Position numbers and translations under genes: made by a program | The notes under the pieces: generated by a model | Seen by the model: the letters and a program-made list of their open reading frames with translations, nothing else | Database searches by the model: none | Told to the model about the DNA's origin: nothing | NCBI GenBank assembly: GCA_028622995.1 | Contig: JAJQJQ010000002.1 | Span: 7,254,001 to 7,318,000 of the forward strand | Source of the DNA: Panagrolaimus kolymaensis | Taxonomy: Eukaryota; Nematoda; Chromadorea; Rhabditida; Panagrolaimidae | Length of the DNA stretch: 64,000 bases | Reading direction: 5' to 3' | Shown here: positions 38,401 to 51,379 of the stretch, in pieces | How positions within the stretch are numbered: the first letter of the stretch is position 1 | Layout: each line of letters opens with the position of its first letter

Positions 38401-38819
38401 ATCGAGGTTTTTTATTTTCCCTTCATCAAATTTTTCATCCAAACTATGTTTTATTTGTTTTGGATTTTAAGTAAATTCATAAACTATTTTTTTTGTTCGA
38501 ATTTTCTTAAAACATTTCTCTAGCCCAACAACACTGTAAAGCATCGAGGTTTTTTATTTTCCCTTCATCAAATTTTTCATCCAAACTATGGTTTATTTGT
38601 TTTGGATTTTAAGTAAATTCATAAACTATTTTTTTTGTTCGAATTTTCTTAAAACATTTCTCTAGCCCAACAACACTGTAAAGCATCGAGGTTTTTTATT
38701 TTCCCTTCATCAAATTTTTCATCCAAACTATGGTTTATTTGTTTTGGATTTTAAGTAAATTCATAAACTATTTTTTTTGTTCGAATTTTCTTAAAACATT
38801 TCTCTAGCCCAACAACACT

Positions 38820-39400
38820 GTAAAGCTTCGAGGTTTTTTATTTTCCCTTCATCAAATTTTTCATCCAAACTATGTTTTATTTGTTTTGGATTTTAAGTAA
38901 ATTCATAAACTATTTTTTTTGTTCGAATTTTCTTAAAACATTTCTCTAGCCCAACAACACTGTAAAGCTCCGAGGTTTTTTATTTTCCCTTCATCAAATT
39001 TTTCATCCAAACTATGTTTTATTTGTTTTGGATTTTAAGTAAATTCATAAACTATTTTTTTTGTTCGAATTTTCTTAAAACATTTCTCTAGCCCAACAAC
39101 TCTGTAAAGCATCGAGGTTTTTTATTTTCCCTTCATCAAATTTTTCATCCAAACTATGGTTTATTTGTTTTGGATTTTAAGTAAATTCATAAACTATTGT
39201 TTTGTTCGAATTTTCATAAAACATTTATCTAGCCCAACAACACTGTAAAGCATCGAGGTTTTTTATTTTCCCTTCATCAAATTTTTCATCCAAACTATGT
39301 TTTATTTGTTTTGGATTTTAAGTAAATTCATAAACTATTGTTTTGTTCGAATTTTCTTAAAACATTTATCTAGCCCAACAACACTGTAAAGCATCGAGGT
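38820..39400 (+). repeat. Left copy of a long-range duplicated block (offset 22,526 bp)
   Basis: Five variants lie in order here: GCTTCGAG (T at 38827), GCTCCGAG (38969), AACTCTG (39101), TTGTTTTG (G at 39199) and TTTTCATAAAAC (C at 39215). Each has its partner exactly 22,526 bp downstream. One monomer further upstream the offset becomes 22,668 bp (C101A at 38221 and 60889; T6 at 38372 and 61040), a difference of one monomer. The partner of GCTCCGAG is GCTTCGAG, so the second site has mutated again here. Confidence 0.85.
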
Positions 39401-39760
39401 TTTTTATTTTCCCTTCATCAAATTTTTCATCCAAACTATGGTTTATTTGTTTTGGATTTTAAGTAAATTCATAAACTATTGTTTTGTTCGAATTTTCATA
39501 AAACATTTATCTAGCCCAACAACACTGTAAAGCATCGAGGTTTTTTATTTTCCCTTCATCAAATTTTTCATCCAAACTATGTTTTATTTGTTTTGGATTT
39601 TAAGTAAATTCATAAACTATTGTTTTGTTCGAATTTTCTTAAAACATTTATCTAGCCCAACAACACTGTAAAGCATCGAGGTTTTTTATTTTCCCTTCAT
39701 CAAATTTTTCATCCAAACTATGTTTTATTTGTTTTGGATTTTAAGTAAATTCATAAACTA
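39180..39760 (+). repeat. Dimeric 282-bp repeat of 141-bp G84 monomers
   Basis: TTTTCATAAAAC begins at 39211 and again at 39493, 282 bp apart. The two-monomer unit alternates a G44+CATAAAA monomer with a T44+CTTAAAA monomer, all with the seven-base TTGTTTT tract, so each is 141 bp. Four consecutive G84 monomers is the longest such run I found. Confidence 0.8.
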
Positions 39761-40063
39761 TTTTTTTTGTTCGAATTTTCTTAAAACATTTATCTAGCCC
39801 AACAACACTGTAAAGCATCGAGGTTTTTTATTTTCCCTTCATCAAATTTTTCATCCAAACTATGGTTTATTTGTTTTGGATTTTAAGTAAATTCATAAAC
39901 TATTTTTTTTGTTCGAATTTTCTTAAAACATTTATCTAGCCCAACAACACTGTAAAGCATCGAGGTTTTTTATTTTCCCTTCATCAAATTTTTCATCCAA
40001 ACTATGTTTTATTTGTTTTGGATTTTAAGTAAATTCATAAACTATTTTTTTTGTTCGAATTTT

Positions 40064-40089
40064 CTTAAAACATTTTCTTAAAACATTTT
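40064..40089 (+). repeat. 13-bp internal duplication (156-bp monomer), first copy
   Basis: CTTAAAACATTTT (40064-40076) is immediately repeated at 40077-40089, then continues into TTCTAGCCC. The monomer is a T6 (143-bp) type lengthened by 13 bp to 156 bp. Eight monomers in the window have exactly this duplication. Confidence 0.9.
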
Positions 40090-40289
40090 TTCTAGCCCAA
40101 CAACACTGTAAAGCATCGAGGTTTTTTATTTTCCCTTCATCAAATTTTTCATCCAAACTATGTTTTATTTGTTTTGGATTTTAAGTAAATTCATAAACTA
40201 TTTTTTTTGTTCGAATTTTCTTAAAACATTTATCTAGCCCAACAACACTGTAAAGCATCGAGGTTTTTTATTTTCCCTTCATCAAATTT

Positions 40290-42020
40290 TTCATCCAAAC
40301 TATGTTATATTTGTTTTGGATTTTAAGTAAATTCATAAACTATTTTTTTTGTTCGAATTTTCTTAAAACATTTCTCTAGCCCAACAACACTGTAAAGCAT
40401 CGAGGTTTTTTATTTTCCCTTCATCAAATTTTTCATACAAACTATGGTTTATTTGTTTTGGATTTTAAGTAAATTCATAAACTATTTTTTTTGTTCGAAT
40501 TTTCTTAAAACATTTCTCTAGCCCAACAACACTGTAAAGCATCGAGGTTTTTTATTTTCCCTTCATCAAATTTTTCATCCAAACTATGGTTTATTTGTTT
40601 TGGATTTTAAGTAAATTCATAAACTATTTTTTTTGTTCGAATTTTCTTAAAACATTTCTCTAGCCCAACAACACTGTAAAGCATCGAGGTTTTTTATTTT
40701 CCCTTCATCAAATTTTTCATACAAACTATGGTTTATTTGTTTTGGATTTTAAGTAAATTCATAAACTATTTTTTTTGTTCGAATTTTCTTAAAACATTTC
40801 TCTAGCCCAACAACACTGTAAAGCATCGAGGTTTTTTATTTTCCCTTCATCAAATTTTTCATCCAAACTATGGTTTATTTGTTTTGGATTTTAAGTAAAT
40901 TCATAAACTATTTTTTTTGTTCGAATTTTCTTAAAACATTTATCTAGCCCAACAACACTGTAAAGCATCGAGGTTTTTTATTTTCCCTTCATCAAATTTT
41001 TCATCCAAACTATGTTATATTTGTTTTGGATTTTAAGTAAATTCATAAACTATTTTTTTTGTTCGAATTTTCTTAAAACATTTCTCTAGCCCAACAACAC
41101 TGTAAAGCATCGAGGTTTTTTATTTTCCCTTCATCAAATTTTTCATACAAACTATGGTTTATTTGTTTTGGATTTTAAGTAAATTCATAAACTATTTTTT
41201 TTGTTCGAATTTTCTTAAAACATTTCTCTAGCCCAACAACACTGTAAAGCATCGAGGTTTTTTATTTTCCCTTCATCAAATTTTTCATCCAAACTATGGT
41301 TTATTTGTTTTGGATTTTAAGTAAATTCATAAACTATTTTTTTTGTTCGAATTTTCTCAAAACATTTCTCTAGCCCAACAACACTGTAAAGCATCGAGGT
41401 TTTTTATTTTCCCTTCATCAAATTTTTCATCCAAACTATGGTTTATTTGTTTTGGATTTTAAGTAAATTCATAAACTATTTTTTTTGTTCGAATTTTCTT
41501 AAAACATTTCTCTAGCCCAACAACACTGTAAAGCATCGAGGTTTTTTATTTTCCCTTCATCAAATTTTTCATCCAAACTATGGTTTATTTGTTTTGGATT
41601 TTAAGTAAATTCATAAACTATTGTTTTGTTCGAATTTTCTTAAAACATTTCTCTAGCCCAACAACACTGTAAAGCATCGAGGTTTTTTATTTTCCCTTCA
41701 TCAAATTTTTCATCCAAACTATGTTTTATTTGTTTTGGATTTTAAGTAAATTCATAAACTATTTTTTTTGTTCGAATTTTCTTAAAACATTTTCTTAAAA
41801 CATTTTTTCTAGCCCAACAACACTGTAAAGCATCGAGGTTTTTTATTTTCCCTTCATCAAATTTTTCATCCAAACTATGTTATATTTGTTTTGGATTTTA
41901 AGTAAATTCATAAACTATTTTTTTTGTTCGAATTTTCTTAAAACATTTCTCTAGCCCAACAACACTGTAAAGCATCGAGGTTTTTTATTTTCCCTTCATC
42001 AAATTTTTCATACAAACTAT
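40290..42020 (+). repeat. Five- and six-monomer duplications marked by GTTATATTT and CATACAAAC
   Basis: GTTATATTT (G at 40304, 41014, 41879) is followed one monomer later by CATACAAAC (about 40436, 41146, 42010). The first two copies are 710 bp apart (five monomers). The next is 865 bp, which equals six monomers including one 141-bp G84 unit and one 156-bp unit. An extra CATACAAAC near 40720 lies 284 bp after the first. Confidence 0.8.
41781..41806 (+). repeat. 13-bp internal duplication, second copy
   Basis: CTTAAAACATTTT at 41781-41793 is repeated at 41794-41806 in a T6 monomer, identical in structure to the first example 1,717 bp upstream. It precedes the third GTTATATTT monomer. Confidence 0.9.
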
Positions 42021-44348
42021 GGTTTATTTATTTTGGATTTTAAGTAAATTCATAAACTATTTTTTTTGTTCGAATTTTCTTAAAACATTTCTCTAGCCCA
42101 ACAACACTGTAAAGCATCGAGGTTTTTTATTTTCCCTTCATCAAATTTTTCATCCAAACTATGTTTTATTTGTTTTGGATTTTAAGTAAATTCATAAACT
42201 ATTTTTTTTGTTCGAATTTTCTTAAAACATTTATCTAGCCCAACAACACTGTAAAGCACCGAGGTTTTTTATTTTCCCTTCATCAAATTTTTCATACAAA
42301 CTATGGTTTATTTGTTTTGGATTTTAAGTAAATTCATAAACTATTTTTTTTGTTCGAATTTTCTTAAAACATTTCTCTAGCCCAACAACACTGTAAAGCA
42401 TCGAGGTTTTTTATTTTCCCTTCATCAAATTTTTCATCCAAACTATGGTTTATTTGTTTTGGATTTTAAGTAAATTCATAAACTATTTTTTTTGTTCGAA
42501 TTTTCTTAAAACATTTCTCTAGCCCAACAACACTGTAAAGCATCGAGGTTTTTTATTTTCCCTTCATCAAATTTTTCATCCAAACTATGGTTTATTTGTT
42601 TTGGATTTTAAGTAAATTCATAAACTATTGTTTTGTTCAAATTTTCTTAAAACATTTATCTAGCCCAACAACACTGTAAAGCATCGAGGTTTTTTATTTT
42701 CCCTTCATCAAATTTTTCATCCAAACTATGTTTTATTTGTTTTGGATTTTAAGTAAATTCATAAACTATTTTTTTTGTTCGAATTTTCTTAAAACATTTC
42801 TCTAGCCCAACAACACTGTAAAGCATCGAGGTTTTTTATTTTCCCTTCATCAAATTTTTCATCCAAACTATGGTTTATTTGTTTTGGATTTTAAGTAAAT
42901 TCATAAACTATTTTTTTTGTTCGAATTTTCTTAAAACATTTCTCTAGCCCAACAACACTGTAAAGCATCGAGGTTTTTTATTTTCCCTTCATCAAATTTT
43001 TCATCCAAACTATGTTTTATTTGTTTTGGATTTTAAGTAAATTCATAAACTATTTTTTTTGTTCGAATTTTCTTAAAACATTTATCTAGCCCAACAACAC
43101 TGTAAAGCATCGAGGTTTTTTATTTTCCCTTCATCAAATTTTTCATCCAAACTATGGTTTATTTGTTTTGGATTTTAAGTAAATTCATAAACTATTGTTT
43201 TGTTCGAATTTTCTTAAAACATTTATCTAGCCCAACAACACTGTAAAGCATCGAGGTTTTTTATTTTCCCTTCATCAAATTTTTCATCCAAACTATTGTT
43301 TATTTGTTTTGGATTTTAAGTAAATTCATAAACTATTTTTTTTGTTCGAATTTTCTTAAAACATTTCTCTAGCCCAACAACACTGTAAGGCATCGAGGTT
43401 TTTTATTTTCCCTTCATCAAATTTTTCATCCAAACTATGTTTTATTTGTTTTGGATTTTAAGTAAATTCATAAACTATTTTTTTTGTTCGAATTTTCTTA
43501 AAACATTTATCTAGCCCAACAACACTGTAAAGCATCGAGGTTTTTTATTTTCCCTTCATCAAGATTTTCATCCAAACTATGGTTTATTTGTTTTGGATTT
43601 TAAGTAAATTCATAAACTATTTTTTTTGTTCGAATTTTCTTAAAACATTTCTCTAGCCCAACAACACTGTAAAGCATCGAGGTTTTTTATTTTCCCTTCA
43701 TCAAATTTTTCATCCAAACTATGTTTTATTTGTTTTGGATTTTAAGTAAATTCATAAACTATTTTTTTTGTTCGAATTTTCTTAAAACATTTCTCTAGCC
43801 CAACAACACTGTAAAGCATCGAGGTTTTTTATTTTCCCTTCATCAAATTTTTCATCCAAACTATGGTTTATTTGTTTTGGATTTTAAGTAAATTCATAAA
43901 CTATTTTTTTTGTTCGAATTTTCTTAAAACATTTCTCTAGCCCAACAACACTGTAAAGCATCGAGGTTTTTTATTTTCCCTTCATCAAATTTTTCATCCA
44001 AACTATGGTTTATTTGTTTTGGATTTTAAGTAAATTCATAAACTATTTTTTTTGTTCGAATTTTCTTAAAACATTTCTCTAGCCCAACAACACTGTAAAG
44101 CATCGAGGTTTTTTATTTTCCCTTCATCAAATTTTTCATCCAAACTATGTTTTATTTGTTTTGGATTTTAAGTAAATTCATAAACTATTTTTTTTGTTCG
44201 AATTTTCTTAAAACATTTATCTAGCCCAACAACACTGTAAAGCATCGAGGTTTTTTATTTTCCCTTCATCAAATTTTTCATCCAAACTATGGTTTATTTG
44301 TTTTGGATTTTAAGTAAATTCATAAACTATTTTTTTTGTTCGAATTTT

Positions 44349-45540
44349 CTTAAAACATTTTCTTAAAACATTTTTTCTAGCCCAACAACACTGTAAAGCA
44401 TCGAGGTTTTTTATTTTCCCTTCATCAAATTTTTCATCCAAACTATGTTATATTTGTTTTGGATTTTAAGTAAATTCATAAACTATTTTTTTTGTTCGAA
44501 TTTTCTTAAAACATTTTCTTAAAACATTTTTTCTAGCCCAACAACACTGTAAAGCATCGATGTTTTTTATTTTCCCTTCATCAAATTTTTCATCCAAACT
44601 ATGTTTTATTTGTTTTGGATTTTAAGTAAATTCATAAACTATTTTTTTTGTTCGAATTTTCTTAAAACATTTTCTTAAAACATTTTTTCTAGCCCAACAA
44701 CACTGTAAAGCATCGAGGTTTTTTATTTTCCCTTCATCAAATTTTTCATCCAAACTATGTTATATTTGTTTTGGATTTTAAGTAAATTCATAAACTATTT
44801 TTTTTGTTCGAATTTTCTTAAAACATTTATCTAGCCCAACAACACTGTAAAGCATCGAGGTTTTTTATTTTCCCTTCATCAAATTTTTCATCCAAACTAT
44901 GTTTTATTTGTTTTGGATTTTAAGTAAATTCATAAACTATTTTTTTTGTTCGAATTTTCTTAAAACATTTATCTAGCCCAACAACACTATAAAGCATCGA
45001 GGTTTTTTATTTTCCCTTCATCAAATTTTTCATCCAAACTATGGTTTATTTGTTTTGGATTTTAAGTAAATTCATAAACTATTTTTTTTGTTCGAATTTT
45101 CTTAAAACATTTTCTTAAAACATTTTTTCTAGCCCAACAACACTGTAAAGCATCGAGGTTTTTTATTTTCCCTTCATCAAATTTTTCATCCAAACTATGT
45201 TATATTTGTTTTGGATTTTAAGTAAATTCATAAACTATTTTTTTTGTTCGAATTTTCTTAAAACATTTTCTTAAAACATTTTTTCTAGCCCAACAACACT
45301 GTAAAGCATCGAGGTTTTTTATTTTCCCTTCATCAAATTTTTCATCCAAACTATGTTTTATTTGTTTTGGATTTTAAGTAAATTCATAAACTATTTTTTT
45401 TGTTCGAATTTTCTTAAAACATTTTCTTAAAACATTTTTTCTAGCCCAACAACACTGTAAAGCATCGAGGTTTTTTATTTTCCCTTCATCAAATTTTTCA
45501 TCCAAACTATGTTATATTTGTTTTGGATTTTAAGTAAATT
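44349..45540 (+). repeat. 752-bp higher-order duplication, two runs of three 156-bp monomers
   Basis: The 13-bp duplication occurs at 44349, 44505 and 44661 and again at 45101, 45257 and 45413. Within each trio the spacing is 156 bp. Between trios the offset is 752 bp (three 156-bp plus two 142-bp monomers). GTTATATTT markers keep the same offset (about 44447/45199 and 44759/45511). The middle monomer of the first trio has a private CGATGTTT near 44560. The insertion was thus first amplified as a tandem monomer and then as part of a five-monomer unit. Confidence 0.9.
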
Positions 45541-47370
45541 CATAAACTATTTTTTTTGTTCGAATTTTCTTAAAACATTTATCTAGCCCAACAACACTGT
45601 AAAGCATCGAGGTTTTTTATTTTCCCTTCATCAAATTTTTCATCCAAACTATGTTTTATTTGTTTTGGATTTTAAGTAAATTCATAAACTATTTTTTTTG
45701 TTCGAATTTTCTTAAAACATTTATCTAGCCCAACAACACTGTAAAGCATCGAGGTTTTTTATTTTCCCTTCATCAAATTTTTCATCCAAACTATGTTATA
45801 TTTGTTTTGGATTTTAAGTAAATTCATAAACTATTTTTTTTGTTCGAATTTTCTTAAAACATTTCTCTAGCCCAACAACACTGTAAAGCATCGAGGTTTT
45901 TTATTTTCCCTTCATCAAATTTTTCATCCAAACTATGGTTTATTTGTTTTGGATTTTAAGTAAATTCATAAACTATTGTTTTGTTCGAATTTTCTTAAAA
46001 CATTTATCTAGCCCAACAACACTGTAAAGCATCGAGGTTTTTTATTTTCCCTTCATCAAATTTTTCATCCAAACTATGTTATATTTGTTTTGGATTTTAA
46101 GTAAATTCATAAACTATTTTTTTTGTTCGAATTTTCTTAAAACATTTATCTAGCCCAACAACACTGTAAAGCATCGAGGTTTTTTATTTTCCCTTCATCA
46201 AATTTTTCATCCAAACTATGTTTTATTTGTTTTGGATTTTAAGTAAATTCATAAACTATTTTTTTTGTTCGAATTTTCTTAAAACATTTATCTAGCCCAA
46301 CAACACTGTAAAGCATCGAGGTTTTTTATTTTCCCTTCATCAAATTTTTCATCCAAACTATGTTATATTTGTTTTGGATTTTAAGTAAATTCATAAACTA
46401 TTTTTTTTGTTCGAATTTTCTTAAAACATTTCTCTAGCCCAACAACACTGTAAAGCATCGAGGTTTTTTATTTTCCCTTCATCAAATTTTTCATCCAAAC
46501 TATGTTTTATTTGTTTTGGATTTTAAGTAAATTCATAAACTATTTTTTTTGTTCGAATTTTCTTAAAACATTTATCTAGCCCAACAACACTGTAAAGCAT
46601 CGAGGTTTTTTATTTTCCCTTCATCAAATTTTTCATCCAAACTATGTTATATTTGTTTTGGATTTTAAGTAAATTCATAAACTATTTTTTTTGTTCGAAT
46701 TTTCTTAAAACATTTATCTAGCCCAACAACACTGTAAAGCATCGAGGTTTTTTATTTTCCCTTCATCAAATTTTTCATCCAAACTATGTTATATTTGTTT
46801 TGGATTTTAAGTAAATTCATAAACTATTTTTTTTGTTCGAATTTTCTTAAAACATTTCTCTAGCCCAACAACACTGTAAAGCATCGAGGTTTTTTATTTT
46901 CCCTTCATCAAATTTTTCATCCAAACTATGGTTTATTTGTTTTGGATTTTAAGTAAATTCATAAACTATTGTTTTGTTCGAATTTTCTTAAAACATTTAT
47001 CTAGCCCAACAACACTGTAAAGCATCGAGGTTTTTTATTTTCCCTTCATCAAATTTTTCATCCAAACTATGTTATATTTGTTTTGGATTTTAAGTAAATT
47101 CATAAACTATTTTTTTTGTTCGAATTTTCTTAAAACATTTATCTAGCCCAACAACACTGTAAAGCATCGAGGTTTTTTATTTTCCCTTCATCAAATTTTT
47201 CATCCAAACTATGTTTTATTTGTTTTGGATTTTAAGTAAATTCATAAACTATTTTTTTTGTTCGAATTTTCTTAAAACATTTATCTAGCCCAACAACACT
47301 GTAAAGCATCGAGGTTTTTTATTTTCCCTTCATCAAATTTTTCATCCAAACTATGTTATATTTGTTTTGG
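45500..47370 (+). repeat. 993-bp higher-order duplication of T46A monomers
   Basis: GTTATATTT has its G at 45511, 45795, 46078, 46362, 46646, 46788, 47071, 47355 and 47780. Spacings of 283 and 284 after 45795 are repeated after 46788, giving a 993-bp (seven-monomer) duplication. The 283 interval reflects the G84 141-bp monomer (near 45977 and 46970). T46A monomers mostly alternate with another type, a dimeric base pattern. Confidence 0.82.
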
Positions 47371-47949
47371 ATTTTAAGTAAATTCATAAACTATTTTTTT
47401 TGTTCGAATTTTCTTAAAACATTTCTCTAGCCCAACAACACTGTAAAGCATCGAGGTTTTTTATTTTCCCTTCATCAAATTTTTCATCCAAACTATGGTT
47501 TATTTGTTTTGGATTTTAAGTAAATTCATAAACTATTGTTTTGTTCGAATTTTCTTAAAACATTTATCTAGCCCAACAACACTGTAAAGCATCGAGGTTT
47601 TTTATTTTCCCTTCATCAAATTTTTCATCCAAACTATGTTTTATTTGTTTTGGATTTTAAGTAAATTCATAAACTATTTTTTTTGTTCGAATTTTCTTAA
47701 AACATTTATCTAGCCCAACAACACTGTAAAGCATCGAGGTTTTTTATTTTCCCTTCATCAAATTTTTCATCCAAACTATGTTATATTTGTTTTGGATTTT
47801 AAGTAAATTCATAAACTATTTTTTTTGTTCGAATTTTCTTAAAACATTTCTCTAGCCCAACAACACTGTAAAGCATCGAGGTTTTTTATTTTCCCTTCAT
47901 CAAATTTTTCATCCAAACTATGTTTTATTTGTTTTGGATTTTAAGTAAA

Positions 47950-49180
47950 TTCATAAACTATTTTTTTGTTCGAATTTTCTTAAAACATTTCTCTAGCCCA
48001 ACAACACTGTAAAGCATCGAGGTTTTTTATTTTCCCTTCATCAAATTTTTCATCCAAACTATGTTTTATTTGTTTTGGATTTTAAGTAAATTCATAAACT
48101 ATTTTTTTTGTTCGAATTTTCTTAAAACATTTATCTAGCCCAACAACACTGTAAAGCATCGAGGTTTTTTATTTTCCCATCATCAAATTTTTCATCCAAA
48201 CTATGGTTTATTTGTTTTGGATTTTAAGTAAATTCATAAACTATTTTTTTTGTTCGAATTTTCTTAAAACATTTCTCTAGCCCAACAACACTGTAAAGCA
48301 TCGAGGTTTTTTATTTTCCCTTCATCAAATTTTTCATCCAAACTATGGTTTATTTGTTTTGGATTTTAAGTAAATTCATAAACTATTTTTTTTGTTCGAA
48401 TTTTCTTAAAACATTTCTCTAGCCCAACAACACTGTAAAGCATCGAGGTTTTTTATTTTCCCTTCATCAAATTTTTCATCCAAACTATGGTTTATTTGTT
48501 TTGGATTTTAAGTAAATTCATAAACTATTTTTTTTGTTCGAATTTTCTTAAAACATTTCTCTAGCCCAACAACACTGTAAAGCATCGAGGTTTTTTATTT
48601 TCCCTTCATCAAATTTTTCATCCAAACTATGGTTTATTTGTTTTGGATTTTAAGTAAATTCATAAACTATTGTTTTGTTCGAATTTTCTTAAAACATTTA
48701 TCTAGCCCAACAACACTGTAAAGCATCGAGGTTTTTTATTTTCCCTTCATCAAATTTTTCATCCAAACTATGTTTTATTTGTTTTGGATTTTAAGTAAAT
48801 TCATAAACTATTTTTTTTGTTCGAATTTTCATAAAACATTTCTCTAGCCCAACAACACTGTAAAGCATCGAGGTTTTTTATTTTCCCTTCATCAAATGTT
48901 TCATCCAAACTATGGTTTATTTGTTTTGGATTTTAAGTAAATTCATAAACTATTTTTTTGTTCGAATTTTCTTAAAACATTTCTCTAGCCCAACAACACT
49001 GTAAAGCATCGAGGTTTTTTATTTTCCCTTCATCAAATTTTTCATCCAAACTATGTTTTATTTGTTTTGGATTTTAAGTAAATTCATAAACTATTTTTTT
49101 TGTTCGAATTTTCTTAAAACATTTATCTAGCCCAACAACACTGTAAAGCATCGAGGTTTTTTATTTTCCCATCATCAAAT
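47950..49180 (+). repeat. 992-bp duplication marked by a seven-T tract and CCCATCATC
   Basis: A seven-T tract (47961-47967 and 48953-48959) and the CCCATCATC variant (A at 48179 and 49171) are each repeated at exactly 992 bp, seven monomers. CAAATGTTTC near 48895 is private to the join region. The registers part before 49.4 kb, where a nine-T tract appears in only one copy. Confidence 0.8.
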
Positions 49181-50400
49181 TTTTCATCCAAACTATGGTT
49201 TATTTGTTTTGGATTTTAAGTAAATTCATAAACTATTTTTTTTGTTCGAATTTTCTTAAAACATTTCTCTAGCCCAACAACACTGTAAAGCATCGAGGTT
49301 TTTTATTTTCCCTTCATCAAATTTTTCATCCAAACTATGGTTTATTTGTTTTGGATTTTAAGTAAATTCATAAACTATTTTTTTTTGTTCGAATTTTCTT
49401 AAAACATTTCTCTAGCCCAACAACACTGTAAAGCATCGAGGTTTTTTATTTTCCCTTCATCAAATTTTTCATCCAAACTATGTTTTATTTGTTTTGGATT
49501 TTAAGTAAATTCATAAACTATTTTTTTTGTTCGAATTTTCTTAAAACATTTATCTAGCCCAACAACACTGTAAAGCATCGAGGTTTTTTATTTTCCCTTC
49601 ATCAAATTTTTCATCCAAACTATGTTTTATTTGTTTTGGATTTTAAGTAAATTCATAAACTATTTTTTTTGTTCGAATTTTCTTAAAACATTTATCTAGC
49701 CCAACAACACTGTAAAGCATCGAGGTTTTTTATTTTCCCTTCATCAAATTTTTCATCCAAACTATGGTTTATTTGTTTTGGATTTTAAGTAAATTCATAA
49801 ACTATTTTTTTTGTTCGAATTTTCTTAAAACATTTCTCTAGCCCAACAACACTGTAAAGCATCGAGGTTTTTTATTTTCCCTTCATCAAATTTTTCATCC
49901 AAACTATGGTTTATTTGTTTTGGATTTTAAGTAAATTCATAAACTATTTTTTTTGTTCGAATTTTCTTAAAACATTTCTCTAGCCCAACAACACTGTAAA
50001 GCATCGAGGTTTTTTATTTTCCCTTCATCAGATTTTTCATCCAAACTATGGTTTATTTGTTTTGGATTTTAAGTAAATTCATAAACTATTGTTTTGTTCG
50101 AATTTTCTTAAAACATTTATCTAGCCCAACAACACTGTAAAGCATCGAGGTTTTTTATTTTCCCTTCATCAAATTTTTCATCCAAACTATGGTTTATTTG
50201 TTTTGGATTTTAAGTAAATTCATAAACTATTTTTTTTGTTCGAATTTTCTTAAAACATTTATCTAGCCCAACAACACTGTAAAGCATCGAGGTTTTTTAT
50301 TTTCCCTTCATCAAATTTTTCATCCAAACTATGTTTTATTTGTTTTGGATTTTAAGTAAATTCATAAACTATTTTTTTTGTTCGAATTTTCTTAAAACAT

Positions 50401-51145
50401 TTCTCTAGCCCAACAACACTGTAAAGCATCTAGGTTTTTTATTTTCCCTTCATCAAATTTTTCATCCAAACTATGTTTTATTTGTTTTGGATTTTAAGTA
50501 AATTCATAAACTATTTTTTTTGTTCGAATTTTCTTAAAACATTTCTCTAGCCCAACAACACTGTAAAGCATCGAGGTTTTTTATTTTCCCTTCATCAAAT
50601 TTTTCATCCAAACTATGTTTTATTTGTTTTGGATTTTAAGTAAATTCATAAACTATTTTTTTTGTTCGAATTTTCTTAAAACATTTCTCTAGCCCAACAA
50701 CACTGTAAAGCATCTAGGTTTTTTATTTTCCCTTCATCAAATTTTTCATCCAAACTATGTTTTATTTGTTTTGGATTTTAAGTAAATTCATAAACTATTT
50801 TTTTTGTTCGAATTTTCTTAAAACATTTCTCTAGCCCAACAACACTGTAAAGCATCGAGGTTTTTTATTTTCCCTTCATCAAATTTTTCATCCAAACTAT
50901 GTTTTATTTGTTTTGGATTTTAAGTAAATTCATAAACTATTTTTTTTGTTCGAATTTTCTTAAAACATTTCTCTAGCCCAACAACACTGTAAAGCATCTA
51001 GGTTTTTTATTTTCCCTTCATCAAATTTTTCATCCAAACTATGTTTTATTTGTTTTGGATTTTAAGTAAATTCATAAACTATTTTTTTTGTTCGAATTTT
51101 CTTAAAACATTTATCTAGCCCAACAACACTGTAAAGCATCTAGGT
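50401..51145 (+). repeat. Dimeric 284-bp repeat marked by CATCTAGG
   Basis: The second monomer CpG is lost by G-to-T in CATCTAGG at 50431, 50715, 50999 and 51141. The first three are 284 bp apart, alternating with normal CATCGAGG monomers. The fourth is adjacent (142 bp). I did not see this variant elsewhere. Confidence 0.82.
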
Positions 51146-51379
51146 TTTTTATTTTCCCTTCATCAAATTTTTCATCCAAACTATGTTTTATTTGTTTTGG
51201 ATTTTAAGTAAATTCATAAACTATTTTTTTTGTTCGAATTTTCTTAAAACATTTCTCTAGCCCAACAACACTGTAAAGCATCGAGGTTTTTTATTTTCCC
51301 TTCATCAAATTTTTCATCCAAACTATGTTTTATTTGTTTTGGATTTTAAGTAAATTCATAAACTATTTTTTTTGTTCGA

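Larger units (their letters stand above)
27401..38600 (+). repeat. Domain IV: T44 monomers with 143-bp T6 variant and C129G
   Basis: From about 27425 many units read ACATTTTTTCTAG instead of ACATTTCTCTAG, one base longer. AACAGTG in place of AACACTG (C129G) occurs repeatedly between about 29010 and 37395 and was not seen elsewhere. TTTATTTTGG (G52A) is also scattered here. T44 dominates. The domain alternates 142- and 143-bp units and includes the 285-bp dimer and 428-bp trimer arrangements listed separately. Confidence 0.8.
38601..47900 (+). repeat. Domain V: T46A monomers, G84 monomers and 156-bp monomers
   Basis: Many units read CTATGTTATATTTG (T46A) between about 40304 and 47780. Seven-base TTGTTTT tracts recur. 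TTTCATACAAAC (C34A) is frequent from 40435 to 42295. Eight monomers carry the 13-bp internal duplication. Repeated combinations define the 282-, 710-, 752- and 993-bp arrangements listed separately. A stray G84 unit with TTCAAATTT (CpG lost) lies near 42640. Confidence 0.78.
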
